In this document: piece after piece, positions 15,690 to 24,815 of the stretch
How positions within the stretch are numbered: position 1 is the stretch's first letter
Layout of the letters: each line of letters starts with the position of its first letter
Assembly (NCBI RefSeq): GCF_014199445.1
Contig: NZ_JACIJS010000001.1
Coordinates: forward strand, 602,193-663,789
Source: Rubricella aquisinus
GTDB lineage: Bacteria > Pseudomonadota > Alphaproteobacteria > Rhodobacterales > Rhodobacteraceae
Reading direction: 5' to 3'
DNA: 61,597 bases
Notes under the pieces: model-generated
Seen by the model: the letters and a program-made list of their open reading frames with translations, nothing else
The model's database searches: none
Told to the model about the DNA's origin: nothing
Program-made: the position numbers and the translations under genes

Positions 15690-15973
15690 TGAAGCTCCAC
15701 AGCAGCGGAAAACGCGACGTAGCGCTGCATGAACGCTTCCGCGTCACCAGCCATGTCCCGCAGCGCCGCGCGGGTGGCGGCGGGACCAGGCATCATCATC
15801 ACGACATAGGCCTGATCATCCAACGTCAGAGAGGTCGCGGCCATTTCCGCGAAACAGGCGCATTGCGCGGGCGTGCGCCCACCGTTTTCGATACAGGCCG
15901 CCCCAATATCAGCCGCAGACGCCGCCGTTGTGGAAACCAGAAGTGTGAAAGCTGCAAAACCAACATATCGCAT
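15677..15973 (-). CDS. Small secreted Cys-rich protein (QCACF paralog B)
   Basis: 98 residues from the ATG at 15973, chosen because it starts a clean signal peptide (MRYVGFAAFT...ASA, about 20 residues) and GGGGAAAAG precedes it. The ORF is open 60 bases further upstream without such features. The mature chain has C27 in a CIENGG context, QCACF (C38, C40) and a Cys three residues from the end, the same layout as the downstream paralog. This looks like a tandem duplication that has diverged strongly between the conserved cysteines. Confidence 0.75.
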   Translation of the reverse strand: MRYVGFAAFTLLVSTTAASAADIGAACIENGGRTPAQCACFAEMAATSLTLDDQAYVVMMMPGPAATRAALRDMAGDAEAFMQRYVAFSAAVELQCPS

Positions 15974-16075
15974 GGACTTTTCCCCCGAAAATTGCAAATG
16001 AAGCAGCATGTTCCTCTGCCTCACTTCCCCCAAATGCAGACTGGACAGGTATACACCTATTAGTCAGGCAAAACT

Positions 16076-17875
16076 ATGACTGAGCTCGCGAAAATCCGCA
16101 ACTTTTCCATCGTTGCGCACATTGATCACGGCAAATCGACGCTGGCAGACCGTCTGATCCAGCTAACATCGACCGTTGCCGACCGTGACATGAAGGAACA
16201 ACTGCTTGATTCGATGGATATCGAGCGGGAGCGTGGCATCACGATCAAGGCGAACACCGTCCGGCTGGAATACACGGCAAAGGATGGGGAGACCTATATC
16301 CTGAACCTGATCGACACGCCCGGCCATGTCGATTTCGCCTATGAGGTCAGCCGCTCCATGCGCGCGGTCGAAGGCTCGCTTCTCGTGGTGGACGCCTCGC
16401 AAGGGGTGGAGGCGCAAACGCTCGCCAATGTCTATCAGGCGATGGAAGCGGATCATGAGATTGTGCCCGTGTTGAACAAGGTTGACCTGCCTGCGGCTGA
16501 ACCCGCCCGCGTCCGCGAACAGATCGAGGATGTGATCGGGATCGACGCGTCCGATGCGGTCGAAATCTCGGCCAAGACCGGCATCGGCGTGCCCGACGTG
16601 CTGGAAGCTATCGTCACCCGCCTGCCCGCGCCCAAAGGGGAGCGTGACGCCCCCCTCAAGGCGATGCTGGTGGACAGCTGGTATGACGCCTATCTGGGTG
16701 TGGTCGTGCTCGTTCGTGTGATCGACGGCGTTCTCAAAAAGGGCGACAAGATCAAGATGATGGCCACGGGCGGCCTTTACCCGGTGGAGCGTGTTGGCGT
16801 GTTCCGCCCGGGTATGCAGCCCATCAACGAGCTTGGCCCCGGCGAGATGGGTTTCCTGACCGCATCCATCAAACAGGTCCGCGACACCCGCGTGGGTGAC
16901 ACGATCACGACCGAGAAAAAGGGCACGGACAAGCCGCTACCGGGCTTCAAACCCTCTCAACCCGTGGTGTTCTGCGGCCTGTTCCCGGTGGATAGCGCCG
17001 AGTTTGAGGATCTGCGCGACGCGATCGAAAAGCTGTCGCTGAATGACGCGTCTTTCAGCAGTGAGATGGAAACATCCGCAGCACTTGGCTTCGGCTTTCG
17101 CTGCGGGTTCCTTGGCCTGTTGCACCTCGAAGTGATCCGCGACCGTTTGGAGCGGGAATACGGGATCGACCTGATCACCACCGCCCCGAGCGTGATTTAC
17201 CATGTCTATCTGCGCGATGGCACGATGCTGGAAATGCACAACCCCGCCGACATGCCCGATGTGGTCAAGGTCGACCGGGTGGAGGAGCCACGGATCAAGG
17301 CAACCATCCTTGTGCCTGACGAATTCCTCGGTGATGTGCTGAAGCTGTGTCAGGATCGGCGCGGCATGCAGCTTGACCTCACCTATGTCGGCACCCGTGC
17401 GATGGTGGTCTATGACCTGCCGCTCAGCGAAGTGGTGTTCGACTTCTATGATCGCCTGAAATCGGTGTCCAAGGGCTATGCCAGCTTTGACTATGAGATG
17501 ATCGGCTATGCCGAGGATCAACTGGTCAAGATGCAGGTGCTGGTGAATGAGGAGCCTGTGGACGCGTTGTCCATCATGGTCCACCGTTCCCGCGCGGAGG
17601 CACGGGGTCGGGTGATGTGCGAAAAACTCAAAGAGCTGATCCCGCAGCACCTGTTCAAAATCCCGATCCAGGCGGCCATCGGCGGCCGCGTGATCGCCCG
17701 CGAAACCATCTCCGCCCTCCGCAAGGACGTGACCGCCAAATGCTATGGCGGGGACGCAACGCGGAAGCGCAAACTGTTGGACAAGCAAAAAGCGGGTAAG
17801 AAAAAGATGCGCCAATTCGGCCGGGTCGAAATCCCGCAGGAGGCGTTTATCAATGCGCTGAAGATGGATGGGTGA
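16076..17875 (+). CDS. lepA: Elongation factor 4 (LepA)
   Basis: 599 residues, full length. The GTPase motifs are AHIDHGKST (14-22), DTPGH ([13 protein letters not shown]) and NKVD. The EF4-specific C-terminal domain with KCYGGD and [17 protein letters not shown] is present. LepA is a ribosome-binding translational GTPase that affects initiation and back-translocation. A 25-base palindrome begins 11 bases after the stop. Confidence 0.97.
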   Translation: MTELAKIRNFSIVAHIDHGKSTLADRLIQLTSTVADRDMKEQLLDSMDIERERGITIKANTVRLEYTAKDGETYILNLIDTPGHVDFAYEVSRSMRAVEGSLLVVDASQGVEAQTLANVYQAMEADHEIVPVLNKVDLPAAEPARVREQIEDVIGIDASDAVEISAKTGIGVPDVLEAIVTRLPAPKGERDAPLKAMLVDSWYDAYLGVVVLVRVIDGVLKKGDKIKMMATGGLYPVERVGVFRPGMQPINELGPGEMGFLTASIKQVRDTRVGDTITTEKKGTDKPLPGFKPSQPVVFCGLFPVDSAEFEDLRDAIEKLSLNDASFSSEMETSAALGFGFRCGFLGLLHLEVIRDRLEREYGIDLITTAPSVIYHVYLRDGTMLEMHNPADMPDVVKVDRVEEPRIKATILVPDEFLGDVLKLCQDRRGMQLDLTYVGTRAMVVYDLPLSEVVFDFYDRLKSVSKGYASFDYEMIGYAEDQLVKMQVLVNEEPVDALSIMVHRSRAEARGRVMCEKLKELIPQHLFKIPIQAAIGGRVIARETISALRKDVTAKCYGGDATRKRKLLDKQKAGKKKMRQFGRVEIPQEAFINALKMDG

Positions 17876-17885
17876 CGAGCGCCCG

Positions 17886-17910
17886 GAAAACGATCCAGTG
17901 GATCGTTTTC
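17886..17910. repeat. Palindromic REP-like element / lepA terminator
   Basis: GAAAACGATCC (17886-17896), AGT, GGATCGTTTTC (17900-17910): an 11-bp perfect hairpin ending in TTTT. I recall very similar ACGATCC-GGATCGT palindromes scattered through Rhodobacteraceae genomes. Here it lies at the junction between lepA and an AT-richer gene and can serve as the lepA terminator. Confidence 0.65.
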
Positions 17911-17945
17911 AGCGAGGAACGGGCAGCGCCCCGGACCTAGAAACA

Positions 17946-18647
17946 ATGAGGCTGGGGGCAATTCATAACTTGGACGCTCCCTTGGCCGCCCTTCCAGAGC
18001 TTTTTGTTCGCACGGACGGTTTATGCGAGGCACTTGATAATAGCCGTAGGGAAGCAGTAAGTCGCGAGATCGCGATGATTTCTAGTTCGGCATTTGTTGC
18101 GATTCGTCAGGCTTCGATAGCTATCCTGATTGGCTCGCCGCTTTCTAGCGCATTACTTCATCGTTTCGTCATCGAAGCTGGCGCATATTTGTATATTCTC
18201 GCCGACGAAATGGAGAGAAATGAGACTGAGTTTCACCAGCTATGGCTCAATCGGAACACAGAGAATGGTTTTCGGAATAGATGGAAGAACCAATTCAAAA
18301 AGATCGCTGCAGCGCGCGAACCTTTGCTTTGGCCATTGTGGCGGCATTTCAATGAGCGATTGATTTCGAATGGCGCGCATCCTAATCCAGAAGGACTTGA
18401 GAGGATTTCAGAAACCGATTACCAGTCTGTTGAAGACGGGCTACTCAGCGTTTCTTATCTGAGTAAAAATCGCGTTAGATCTACGATCGAACATGCGCAA
18501 GCAGCATTAATCTTGAGCTATTGTTGTGAACCGATATTGAACTCTGAAGCTCATCCTCACTTACATGACTGCAGGGTTTACCTGATTAGTCTCCAAGCTG
18601 CGTTCGCTGAAGCTAACGGTGATCCAATCACGTTTGAACGGATATAA
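17946..18647 (+). CDS. Hypothetical protein, AT-rich, possibly acquired
   Basis: 233 residues from the ATG at 17946. The frame is open back to 17868, but that part crosses the palindrome. The protein is mostly helical, with a pattern reminiscent of DUF5677-type proteins (FVIEAGAYLYILADEMERN...; repeated aromatic and charged helices), a weak resemblance. Base composition is clearly lower in GC than lepA and the VOC gene, and rare AGA/AGG codons occur, which suggests horizontal transfer. There is no clear Shine-Dalgarno and no known motif. Function unknown. Confidence 0.6.
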   Translation: MRLGAIHNLDAPLAALPELFVRTDGLCEALDNSRREAVSREIAMISSSAFVAIRQASIAILIGSPLSSALLHRFVIEAGAYLYILADEMERNETEFHQLWLNRNTENGFRNRWKNQFKKIAAAREPLLWPLWRHFNERLISNGAHPNPEGLERISETDYQSVEDGLLSVSYLSKNRVRSTIEHAQAALILSYCCEPILNSEAHPHLHDCRVYLISLQAAFAEANGDPITFERI

Positions 18648-18661
18648 CAGACAAACAAGGA

Positions 18662-19078
18662 CTAAACCCGACCATTCGCCTCAATCAAATTCCCCTCCGG
18701 GTCGCAGAAATAGAGGTGCCGCAGGCCGGGGATCGCGAATTCTCCCGTCTCGGAATATGGCACCCCGGCGGCGCGCAGGCGGGCTTTGAGGGCGTCCAGA
18801 TCATCGACATTGATCGCATAATGCCCGCCCTTGGACGGGTTGTGCAGCAGGCCATTCTTTTCCGCGAAGTCCTCATCCGGGGCGATCAGGTGCAGCCCCG
18901 TGTGGCTTTCGCGCCCATCGCCAAACAGCGCGAGCCGGTCGCTGCCGCCCGGCAGATACCCGCGGGAGGCCGGAAACGCCCATGTCCCCTGCGCCATGCC
19001 CAGCACATCGGCATAGAACCGCGCGGTGCGGGCCACGTCCTTTGCTTCCAGATTAACGTGATGAATAGACCAGCGCAT
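18662..19078 (-). CDS. VOC-superfamily (glyoxalase-fold) protein
   Basis: 138 residues from the ATG at 19078 (MRWSIHHVNLEAKDV). Two beta-alpha-beta-beta-beta halves are visible. Candidate metal ligands are His near the start (HHVNL), a mid-protein His (GLHLI), and GHYAIN and the C-terminal E in DPEGNLIEAN. This fits the family of glyoxalases, ring-cleaving dioxygenases and fosfomycin-resistance enzymes. The reaction cannot be assigned. The longer upstream extension of the frame lacks family character. Confidence 0.85.
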   Translation of the reverse strand: MRWSIHHVNLEAKDVARTARFYADVLGMAQGTWAFPASRGYLPGGSDRLALFGDGRESHTGLHLIAPDEDFAEKNGLLHNPSKGGHYAINVDDLDALKARLRAAGVPYSETGEFAIPGLRHLYFCDPEGNLIEANGRV

Positions 19079-19193
19079 GTCGTCCTCCCCGAATGGCCCG
19101 ATTTGCCGCTCCCTCTGACGGGGGCATTGAACGGGTCTAGCAGATTTTCGGGCATGGGAGGAGGGTGTTCGGGCGTGCTGTTCTGTGCAAAGT

Positions 19194-19230
19194 AAAAGCG
19201 CCGCCCCAGTGTGTCCGGGGCGGCGCTTTT
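19194..19230. terminator. Bidirectional Rho-independent terminator
   Basis: A 14-bp perfect stem, AAAAGCGCCGCCCC with GGGGCGGCGCTTTT, loop of 9. The A/T tracts make it usable on both strands. On the minus strand it ends the gene at 19249-19551. Confidence 0.9.
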
Positions 19231-19248
19231 GTTCAGTCATGGCGTGGA

Positions 19249-19551
19249 TCAGGCGGCGTTGCGACGCTCGCTTTCCTCACGGGACAGCGCGACGGAGGTA
19301 CGAACACCCCGGCGCACAAATTCCATCAGCCCCTCAACGGAGCGCTCGGACGGGTCAATACCCGCACACATCAGCACATCGCGGCCATCGCGGGACCGTG
19401 CCCAACGGGCAATCTGATCCGGGCCATTGCCGTATTTCTTATCGTCTGCGATCGCGTCGTCGAGCGCCGCAAGGACGACGGCAGCGAACAGCCGGCGCGC
19501 GCGCGCCCCCTGATCGTTCGTGTAAGCCTGTGCGTCAGCGGAATCGAACAT
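19249..19551 (-). CDS. Conserved hypothetical protein, DUF6280-like
   Basis: 100 residues, soluble and mostly helical, with strongly patterned segments (ARARRLFAAVVLAALDDAI, YGNGPDQIARWARSRDGRDV, CAGIDPSERSVEG, VRTSVALSREESERR). I recall a near-identical small protein widespread in Rhodobacteraceae under the name DUF6280, with no known function. It stands alone, with a strong terminator after it and an AT-rich upstream region containing a TATGCGTT palindrome. Confidence 0.8.
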   Translation of the reverse strand: MFDSADAQAYTNDQGARARRLFAAVVLAALDDAIADDKKYGNGPDQIARWARSRDGRDVLMCAGIDPSERSVEGLMEFVRRGVRTSVALSREESERRNAA

Positions 19552-19652
19552 TACGGTTCCTCATCTCAATTAAAGTGACATTCGTCGGATTCGGTATGGC
19601 TGGAATATGCAGTCATATTTCTGTCGTGATAGGCCATATAGGTCATGTCGGA

Positions 19653-19669
19653 TATGCGTTCAACGCATA
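19653..19669. promoter_or_regulatory. Palindrome TATGCGTT-C-AACGCATA
   Basis: A perfect 8+8 inverted repeat in the AT-rich gap between cydB and the DUF6280-like gene, about 100 bases upstream of the latter. Several CATAT/ATATG words surround it at 19605-19655. It is a likely protein-binding site of unknown factor. Confidence 0.35.
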
Positions 19670-19764
19670 GCACTCCTAAAAAATCCTTAATTTGCAGAAT
19701 CTAACGAAGAAACCCTCTGTTTTCGGGTGGCCAATGTGACGCAACGTTCCTGCGCTCCGATGGA

Positions 19765-20772
19765 TCATTCGTAGCGCAGGGCGGTCGCCTTTCCTCCGAA
19801 CACTTTATAGGCCCAGATCGAATAGCCACCGATCACCGGCAGCGCAATCAACGCGCCGACAAGGATGATCGCCAGCGACTCGCGCGCCGATGCCGCGTCC
19901 CACACCGTCATCTGGCCGGGCACGACATACGGAAAGAAGCTATAGGCCAACCCAAAGAAGCCCAGCACGAACACACCCACAGCCATGCTGAACGGTGCCC
20001 AGGCCCAACGGTCCTGCTCCCGTGGGGCGTCCTTGAGAAACAGCACCAGCGCGATGAACAGCGCCCCTGTCATCAGTGGGATGGGTGCAAGGAGGATGAT
20101 GTCGGGGAAGGTGAACCATTTGCCGAACACCTCAGGGCTGGCCAATGGCGTCGCGACGGAGATTGACACCATCCCGATCGCCGCAACCCAGATCAGCCGC
20201 CGGGCAAGGTGCACGGAATGCACTTGCAACGCGCCCTCTGTCTTTCCGATCAGCCACGCCGCGCCAATAAACGCATAGCCGGCGGCAAGGCAGACGCCCG
20301 TCAACATCCCAAAGACAACCGCGGAGACACCTCCCTCCAGCCCCAGCACATAGGCGCCAAGCATGTAGCCCTGCATCACGGCGGACAGCAGCGATCCGCC
20401 GAAAAACGCACGGTCCCACCAGATTTTGCGGGGGCCGGGTGCTTTCGCGCGGAATTCAAATGCGACGCCGCGCAGGATCAGCCCGATCAGCATCAACGTC
20501 GCGGGCAGGTAGAGTGCCGTCAGGATTTCCCCATGGGCCGCGGGGAACGCGACCAGAAGCAGCCCAACCGCCATCACCAGCCATGTCTCGTTGGCGTCCC
20601 AGAACGGCCCGATGGAGCCGACCATGATGTCGCGATCCTGTTCATTCACGGTCATCGACAGAATCCCAACCCCAAGGTCGAACCCGTCAAGCACCACATA
20701 GATCAGGATCGAAAGGCCCATCAGCGCGACAAACGCCACCGGGAGCCAATCGTGAAACGGATAGGTTTCCAT
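19765..20772 (-). CDS. cydB: Cytochrome bd-type (cyanide-insensitive) ubiquinol oxidase subunit II
   Basis: 335 residues with about eight or nine membrane segments. The CydB signature YVVLDGFDLGVGIL is near residues 26-39, and GPFWDANETWLV follows. It is the structural partner of CydA in the quinol-oxidising terminal oxidase. The gene starts 5 bases after cydA ends, clearly one operon. No CydX-like small ORF was identified directly downstream. Confidence 0.95.
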   Translation of the reverse strand: METYPFHDWLPVAFVALMGLSILIYVVLDGFDLGVGILSMTVNEQDRDIMVGSIGPFWDANETWLVMAVGLLLVAFPAAHGEILTALYLPATLMLIGLILRGVAFEFRAKAPGPRKIWWDRAFFGGSLLSAVMQGYMLGAYVLGLEGGVSAVVFGMLTGVCLAAGYAFIGAAWLIGKTEGALQVHSVHLARRLIWVAAIGMVSISVATPLASPEVFGKWFTFPDIILLAPIPLMTGALFIALVLFLKDAPREQDRWAWAPFSMAVGVFVLGFFGLAYSFFPYVVPGQMTVWDAASARESLAIILVGALIALPVIGGYSIWAYKVFGGKATALRYE

Positions 20773-20777
20773 ATGTC

Positions 20778-22139
20778 TTACTCCGCTGGGACCGGCACAT
20801 CGGTGAGGGGCGTTTTAAGCCGCCCACCCTGTGCCTTGGTCCGGGCCATGTAGAGGATCACGCTGATATAGGCGACCAGCAGCACCGCATAGATCGACAG
20901 ATACAGCGCCAGCGACAGGCCAAGGATCGGCACGGGGTGATCTGCCGCCGCACTCGCGGTATCCAGCACACCTGTGACAAGCCATGGCTGGCGGCCAATC
21001 TCCGTGACGTACCAGCCCGCAAGGGTCGCGACCCAGCCGCTGAACGTCATCACCACGAGCGCGCGCGCAGGCCACACCCCCGGCTGACCATGTCGCTTGA
21101 GCTGATATGCGGTGAGCCAGCTCAGCGCCAGCATCGCCATGCCGATGCCCACCATCACACGGAAGGCGAAGAAAACAGGGGCGACAGGCGGGTGCAGGAT
21201 CTCACCATCCTCGGTGACGAAATCGTTCAGCCCCGGCACTTCCCCATCAAGGCTATGGGTCAGGATCAGGCTCGCGCCATTCGGGATCGCGATCTCAAAA
21301 TCATTCTGCCGGGTTTCTTCATTCGGCAGGGCAAACAGGACGAGCGGGACATTGCCGCCGGTGTCCCAGTTGCCTTCCATCGCCGCGATTTTTGCGGGCT
21401 GATGCTCCATCGTGTTCAGACCATGCAGATCACCTGCCAGAATTTGCAACGGTATCAGCCCCGCCGCCATAAACACGGAAGCGCGCATCGCCTTCATCAC
21501 GTCTGGCCCACGGTCATTCCACAGCCAGCGCAGCGCGCTGATCCCCGCGACGAGGAACGCCACTGTCAGGCCGCTGGCCAGCAGCATATGGACAAGGCGG
21601 TAGGGCATCGACGGGTTGAAGATGATCGCCATCCAATCGGTCGCATAGGCCACACCATCCCGCATCTCATACCCGGCGGGTGTATGCATCCACGAATTGA
21701 GCACAAGGATCCAGAACGCGGACAGCGTGGTACCAAACGCGACAAAGAAGGTCGCAAGCGTATGCGCCCGGTTCGACACCCGGCCAAAGCCGAACAGCAT
21801 GATCCCAAGGAAAATCGCCTCAAGGAAGAACGCGGTCAGCACCTCATAGGCCAAGAGCGGCCCCGCGATATTGCCCACCCGCTCCATGAAACCGGGCCAA
21901 TTGGTGCCAAACTGGAAGGACATCGTGATGCCCGACACAACGCCCAGACCAAAGCTGAGCGCAAACACCTTCACCCAGAACCGGTACGCATCCATCCATG
22001 CCATGTCCTGCGTGCGGTTGTAGCGCAGCTTGAGGAACAGGAGGAACCAGCCCAAGGCGATCGTGATCGTCGGGAACAGGATATGAAACGAGATGTTCGC
22101 GGCAAACTGGATCCGCGCGAGTAGCAGTGCGTCAAGCAT
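20778..22139 (-). CDS. cydA: Cytochrome bd-type (cyanide-insensitive) ubiquinol oxidase subunit I
   Basis: 453 residues, shorter than E. coli CydA because the Q-loop insert is missing, which places it in the CIO/CioA group. H19 in the first helix (ANISFHILFPT) is the haem b595 ligand position. GRQPW, the conserved quinol-oxidase motif, occurs in EIGRQPWLVTGVL. It oxidises ubiquinol and reduces O2 without pumping protons and is usually induced under low oxygen or respiratory stress. No FNR box was seen in the 163-base upstream gap. Confidence 0.95.
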   Translation of the reverse strand: MLDALLLARIQFAANISFHILFPTITIALGWFLLFLKLRYNRTQDMAWMDAYRFWVKVFALSFGLGVVSGITMSFQFGTNWPGFMERVGNIAGPLLAYEVLTAFFLEAIFLGIMLFGFGRVSNRAHTLATFFVAFGTTLSAFWILVLNSWMHTPAGYEMRDGVAYATDWMAIIFNPSMPYRLVHMLLASGLTVAFLVAGISALRWLWNDRGPDVMKAMRASVFMAAGLIPLQILAGDLHGLNTMEHQPAKIAAMEGNWDTGGNVPLVLFALPNEETRQNDFEIAIPNGASLILTHSLDGEVPGLNDFVTEDGEILHPPVAPVFFAFRVMVGIGMAMLALSWLTAYQLKRHGQPGVWPARALVVMTFSGWVATLAGWYVTEIGRQPWLVTGVLDTASAAADHPVPILGLSLALYLSIYAVLLVAYISVILYMARTKAQGGRLKTPLTDVPVPAE

Positions 22140-22302
22140 ATGACAGCCCCTAAATCTGAGTTCTTGATACAGAGATAGGCTGAGGGGCCGGTGTTTAAAT
22201 GCGACCAGACGCGCAGTGGCAGCCGGTCGCAGGTAAATTTCGTTTGGATTTACAGGTGGTTAAGGCGTTGGGCGTATCGCCGCATCCCCGATGGACGGAA
22301 TG

Positions 22303-22683
22303 TCACATCGGGTGTGCGGGGTGATCCTTGTCCATATTCACCTCGGTCAAGGGTGGTGGGCCGAACTCCTCACAGCCCGCTTCCACCTTGGTCCCTTCCA
22401 GAAACGGCACGCCCGCGCGATAGGCCGCGCGCCCGATGAGGTGCGCGCCAATCGGTGCCGTGGCCAGCATGAATGCGGTCACGAACCCGGCTTCGATCAC
22501 CTGCCACCAGCTATCCGCTGTCAGCATCAGCGCGCCGCAAATCAGCGCAAGGCCCAGCGTGCCCGCCTTGGTCGATGCATGCATGCGGATATAGACGTCT
22601 GGCATTCGCAAAATGCCCAGCCCCGCGACCAATACGAAACCGCCCCCCGAAAGCAGCAATATCCCGGCCAGAATATCCATCAC
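22303..22683 (-). CDS. mnhG: Mrp antiporter subunit MnhG
   Basis: 126 residues with three membrane helices. GILRMPDVYIRMHASTKAGTLG is the conserved MnhG/PhaG core, with a hydrophilic tail after residue 100. It is the last gene of the seven-gene Mrp operon and overlaps mnhF by 4 bases. It is part of the multi-subunit Na+(K+)/H+ antiporter. Confidence 0.93.
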   Translation of the reverse strand: MMDILAGILLLSGGGFVLVAGLGILRMPDVYIRMHASTKAGTLGLALICGALMLTADSWWQVIEAGFVTAFMLATAPIGAHLIGRAAYRAGVPFLEGTKVEAGCEEFGPPPLTEVNMDKDHPAHPM

Positions 22684-22994
22684 TCATCCTCCCCGTAGGA
22701 GCGTTCCAGAAACCGGGCGAACGCCACGGTGCCAAGGAACGCGACAAGCGACAGAACAATCGCCGCATCCATATACGGCCCAACGCCTGATGCCATAGTG
22801 AACAGCACGAGAAACGCCACAAGGATCATGGAGATCAGATCAAGGGCAACCACACGGTCCGCCACGGTCGGCCCTTTCAGGAGCCGCCATGTCGCAGCGC
22901 CGAGCGCGAAGGTCGTCATCAGCCCGGCAAGCGCAAGGCACAGGCCCAGAAATCCGCTCAACTCCAGCCCAAAGACAGAGGTGAAATAGGTCAT
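22680..22994 (-). CDS. mnhF: Mrp antiporter subunit MnhF
   Basis: 104 residues, three hydrophobic helices. The conserved RLLKGPTVADRVVALDLI segment links helices one and two. It overlaps both neighbours by 4 bases (mnhE upstream, mnhG downstream), indicating translational coupling in the Mrp operon. Confidence 0.92.
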   Translation of the reverse strand: MTYFTSVFGLELSGFLGLCLALAGLMTTFALGAATWRLLKGPTVADRVVALDLISMILVAFLVLFTMASGVGPYMDAAIVLSLVAFLGTVAFARFLERSYGEDE

Positions 22995-23332
22995 CGCGTC
23001 ACCTCCAGCACCCGCCGTTCGATCCCGTTCTTGAGATCGGATTTGGCGGCCTCCGGGTCTTTTGCGGCGAACATCGCGTGGATCAGCAGGTGTTTGCGGT
23101 CCTCGCTCACATCAAGGCTGAGGGTGCCCGGTGTCAGCGAAATGAGGTTCGCCGTCGCCATAATCTCCCCATCCGTTTTGGCATCCAGCGGCAGGCGGAG
23201 CAGTTTTGGCTGCGCGCGCAAGCGGGGTGTGACGACATCCCACGCGACCTGAATGCTCGATGTCAGCAGATCCCAGAAGAAATACAGGATCAGCGCGATC
23301 AGCTTATGGGGTTTGAGGAAAATGCGCAGCAT
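22991..23332 (-). CDS. mnhE: Mrp antiporter subunit MnhE, short form
   Basis: 113 residues, whereas most MnhE proteins have about 155-165. The conserved C-terminal half is intact (ANLISLTPGTLSLDVSEDRKHLLIHAM). Only one strong N-terminal membrane segment (LIALILYFFWDLL) remains; the first helices of the usual protein are absent. The start at 23332 is directly behind the mnhD stop, so there is no room for the missing part. It may be a natural short variant or an N-terminal truncation that the complex tolerates. Confidence 0.85.
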   Translation of the reverse strand: MLRIFLKPHKLIALILYFFWDLLTSSIQVAWDVVTPRLRAQPKLLRLPLDAKTDGEIMATANLISLTPGTLSLDVSEDRKHLLIHAMFAAKDPEAAKSDLKNGIERRVLEVTR

Positions 23333-23333
23333 C

Positions 23334-24815
23334 TCATGACCCTCCCAATACAGCGTTGATATAGGCGTCGGGGTTCAGAATTTGATCGGCGGACGTGATC
23401 GCCGCGTCCACGAACATCCCGGCAAACAGACCGATAAAGATCGTGATCGCCGCAAGCGCGATGATCGGCAGATACATGGACCATGGCACATGCCCGTTCA
23501 CCGCGTCATCCCCATCGGGATGCGGTTTCCAGAACGCCTCAAGCCAGATTTTCGACATGGAGAATACAGTCAGCAATCCAACCGCCAGTGCGAAGAAGGC
23601 CAAAAGCCATCCCTCCGCCTCAAGCGAGGCCTGAATCACCAACAGCTTGGCCCAGAAGCCCGAAAGAGGTGGAATACCGGCAAGGCTGAGCGCCGGAATC
23701 AAAAACAGCACGCCCAGCCACGGTTTCGCCTTCCACAGGCCACCGATTTTGTAGAGGTCCTCTGACCCGGTAAGCCGCTTGATCACGCCCGCGATCAGGA
23801 ACAGGTTGGCCTTCACGACGATATGGTGGAACAGATAGAAAATCGCACCAACCAGCGCCAAAGGCGTGTAGATGGCAAGGCCAAGGATCATGTACCCGAT
23901 CTGGCTGATAATGTGCCATGACAGGATGCGCCGGACGGAGCTTTGCGCGGCGGCCCCCAAAACGCCAACCACCATCGTCAGCACAGCACCCCAGATCAGC
24001 ACGGTCTGCACCGCAGGCACGTCCACGTCATAGACGAGCGTGAATGTACGGATCAGCGCATACACGCCCACCTTTGTCAGCAAGGCGGAAAAGAGAGCGG
24101 CGGAGGTGATGCTCGGCGTGTGATAGCTCGCCGGCAGCCAGAAAAACGCGGGGAACATCCCGGCCTTCGCGCCAAAGGCAAACAGCAGAAGTGCGGCGGA
24201 GATGAGAACCGCCATCTCCTCCTGCCGTCCATCAAGTTTTCCCGCGAGGTCCGCCATGTTGAGCGTGCCCGTGGTGCCGTAGAGAAGGCCAATGCCCGAC
24301 AGAAATGCCAGCGTCGCAATCAGGTTCAGCCCGACATATTTGACCGCGCCGTCAATTTGCGCACGCCCGCCGCCCACGACCAACAGACCGAAGGACGCGA
24401 TCAACATCACTTCGAACCAGACATAGAGGTTAAAGATATCACCGGTCAGGAACGCGCCGCACACACCCGTCAACAATGCTTGGGTCAGGGCATGGTGGCC
24501 ATTCGCCTCATCCGCACCTTCCAATTCGCCATAGGCATAGATCGACACGGCGACCGCGATGATGCCAGTGATCACCACCATCGCCGCTGACAGGATATCC
24601 GCGACAAGCGTGATCCCGAATGGCGCGGCCCAGCCACCCAGTTGCGCGGCAATCGGCCCTTCGCCAAGCACCCGTGCAAGCAATAACAGACCCGCGCCCA
24701 GCAGCACGACAGAGCTGACAAGTGCTACCGCGCGCTGCGCGGCAAAACGGTTCGGCAACAGCAGCAAAAGGGCTGCCGTCAGCATCGGAATGACAATCGG
24801 CCAGACCAGTATCAT
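23334..24815 (-). CDS. mnhD: Mrp antiporter subunit MnhD
   Basis: 493 residues with about 14 membrane helices, a proton-channel subunit homologous to NuoN/NuoM. Conserved elements are LYVWFEVMLIASFGLLV (channel glutamate region), KAGMFPAFFWLPASYHTPS with the channel lysine, and the broken helix with LFHHIVVKANLFL. It overlaps mnhC by 4 bases. Confidence 0.95.
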   Translation of the reverse strand: MILVWPIVIPMLTAALLLLLPNRFAAQRAVALVSSVVLLGAGLLLLARVLGEGPIAAQLGGWAAPFGITLVADILSAAMVVITGIIAVAVSIYAYGELEGADEANGHHALTQALLTGVCGAFLTGDIFNLYVWFEVMLIASFGLLVVGGGRAQIDGAVKYVGLNLIATLAFLSGIGLLYGTTGTLNMADLAGKLDGRQEEMAVLISAALLLFAFGAKAGMFPAFFWLPASYHTPSITSAALFSALLTKVGVYALIRTFTLVYDVDVPAVQTVLIWGAVLTMVVGVLGAAAQSSVRRILSWHIISQIGYMILGLAIYTPLALVGAIFYLFHHIVVKANLFLIAGVIKRLTGSEDLYKIGGLWKAKPWLGVLFLIPALSLAGIPPLSGFWAKLLVIQASLEAEGWLLAFFALAVGLLTVFSMSKIWLEAFWKPHPDGDDAVNGHVPWSMYLPIIALAAITIFIGLFAGMFVDAAITSADQILNPDAYINAVLGGS

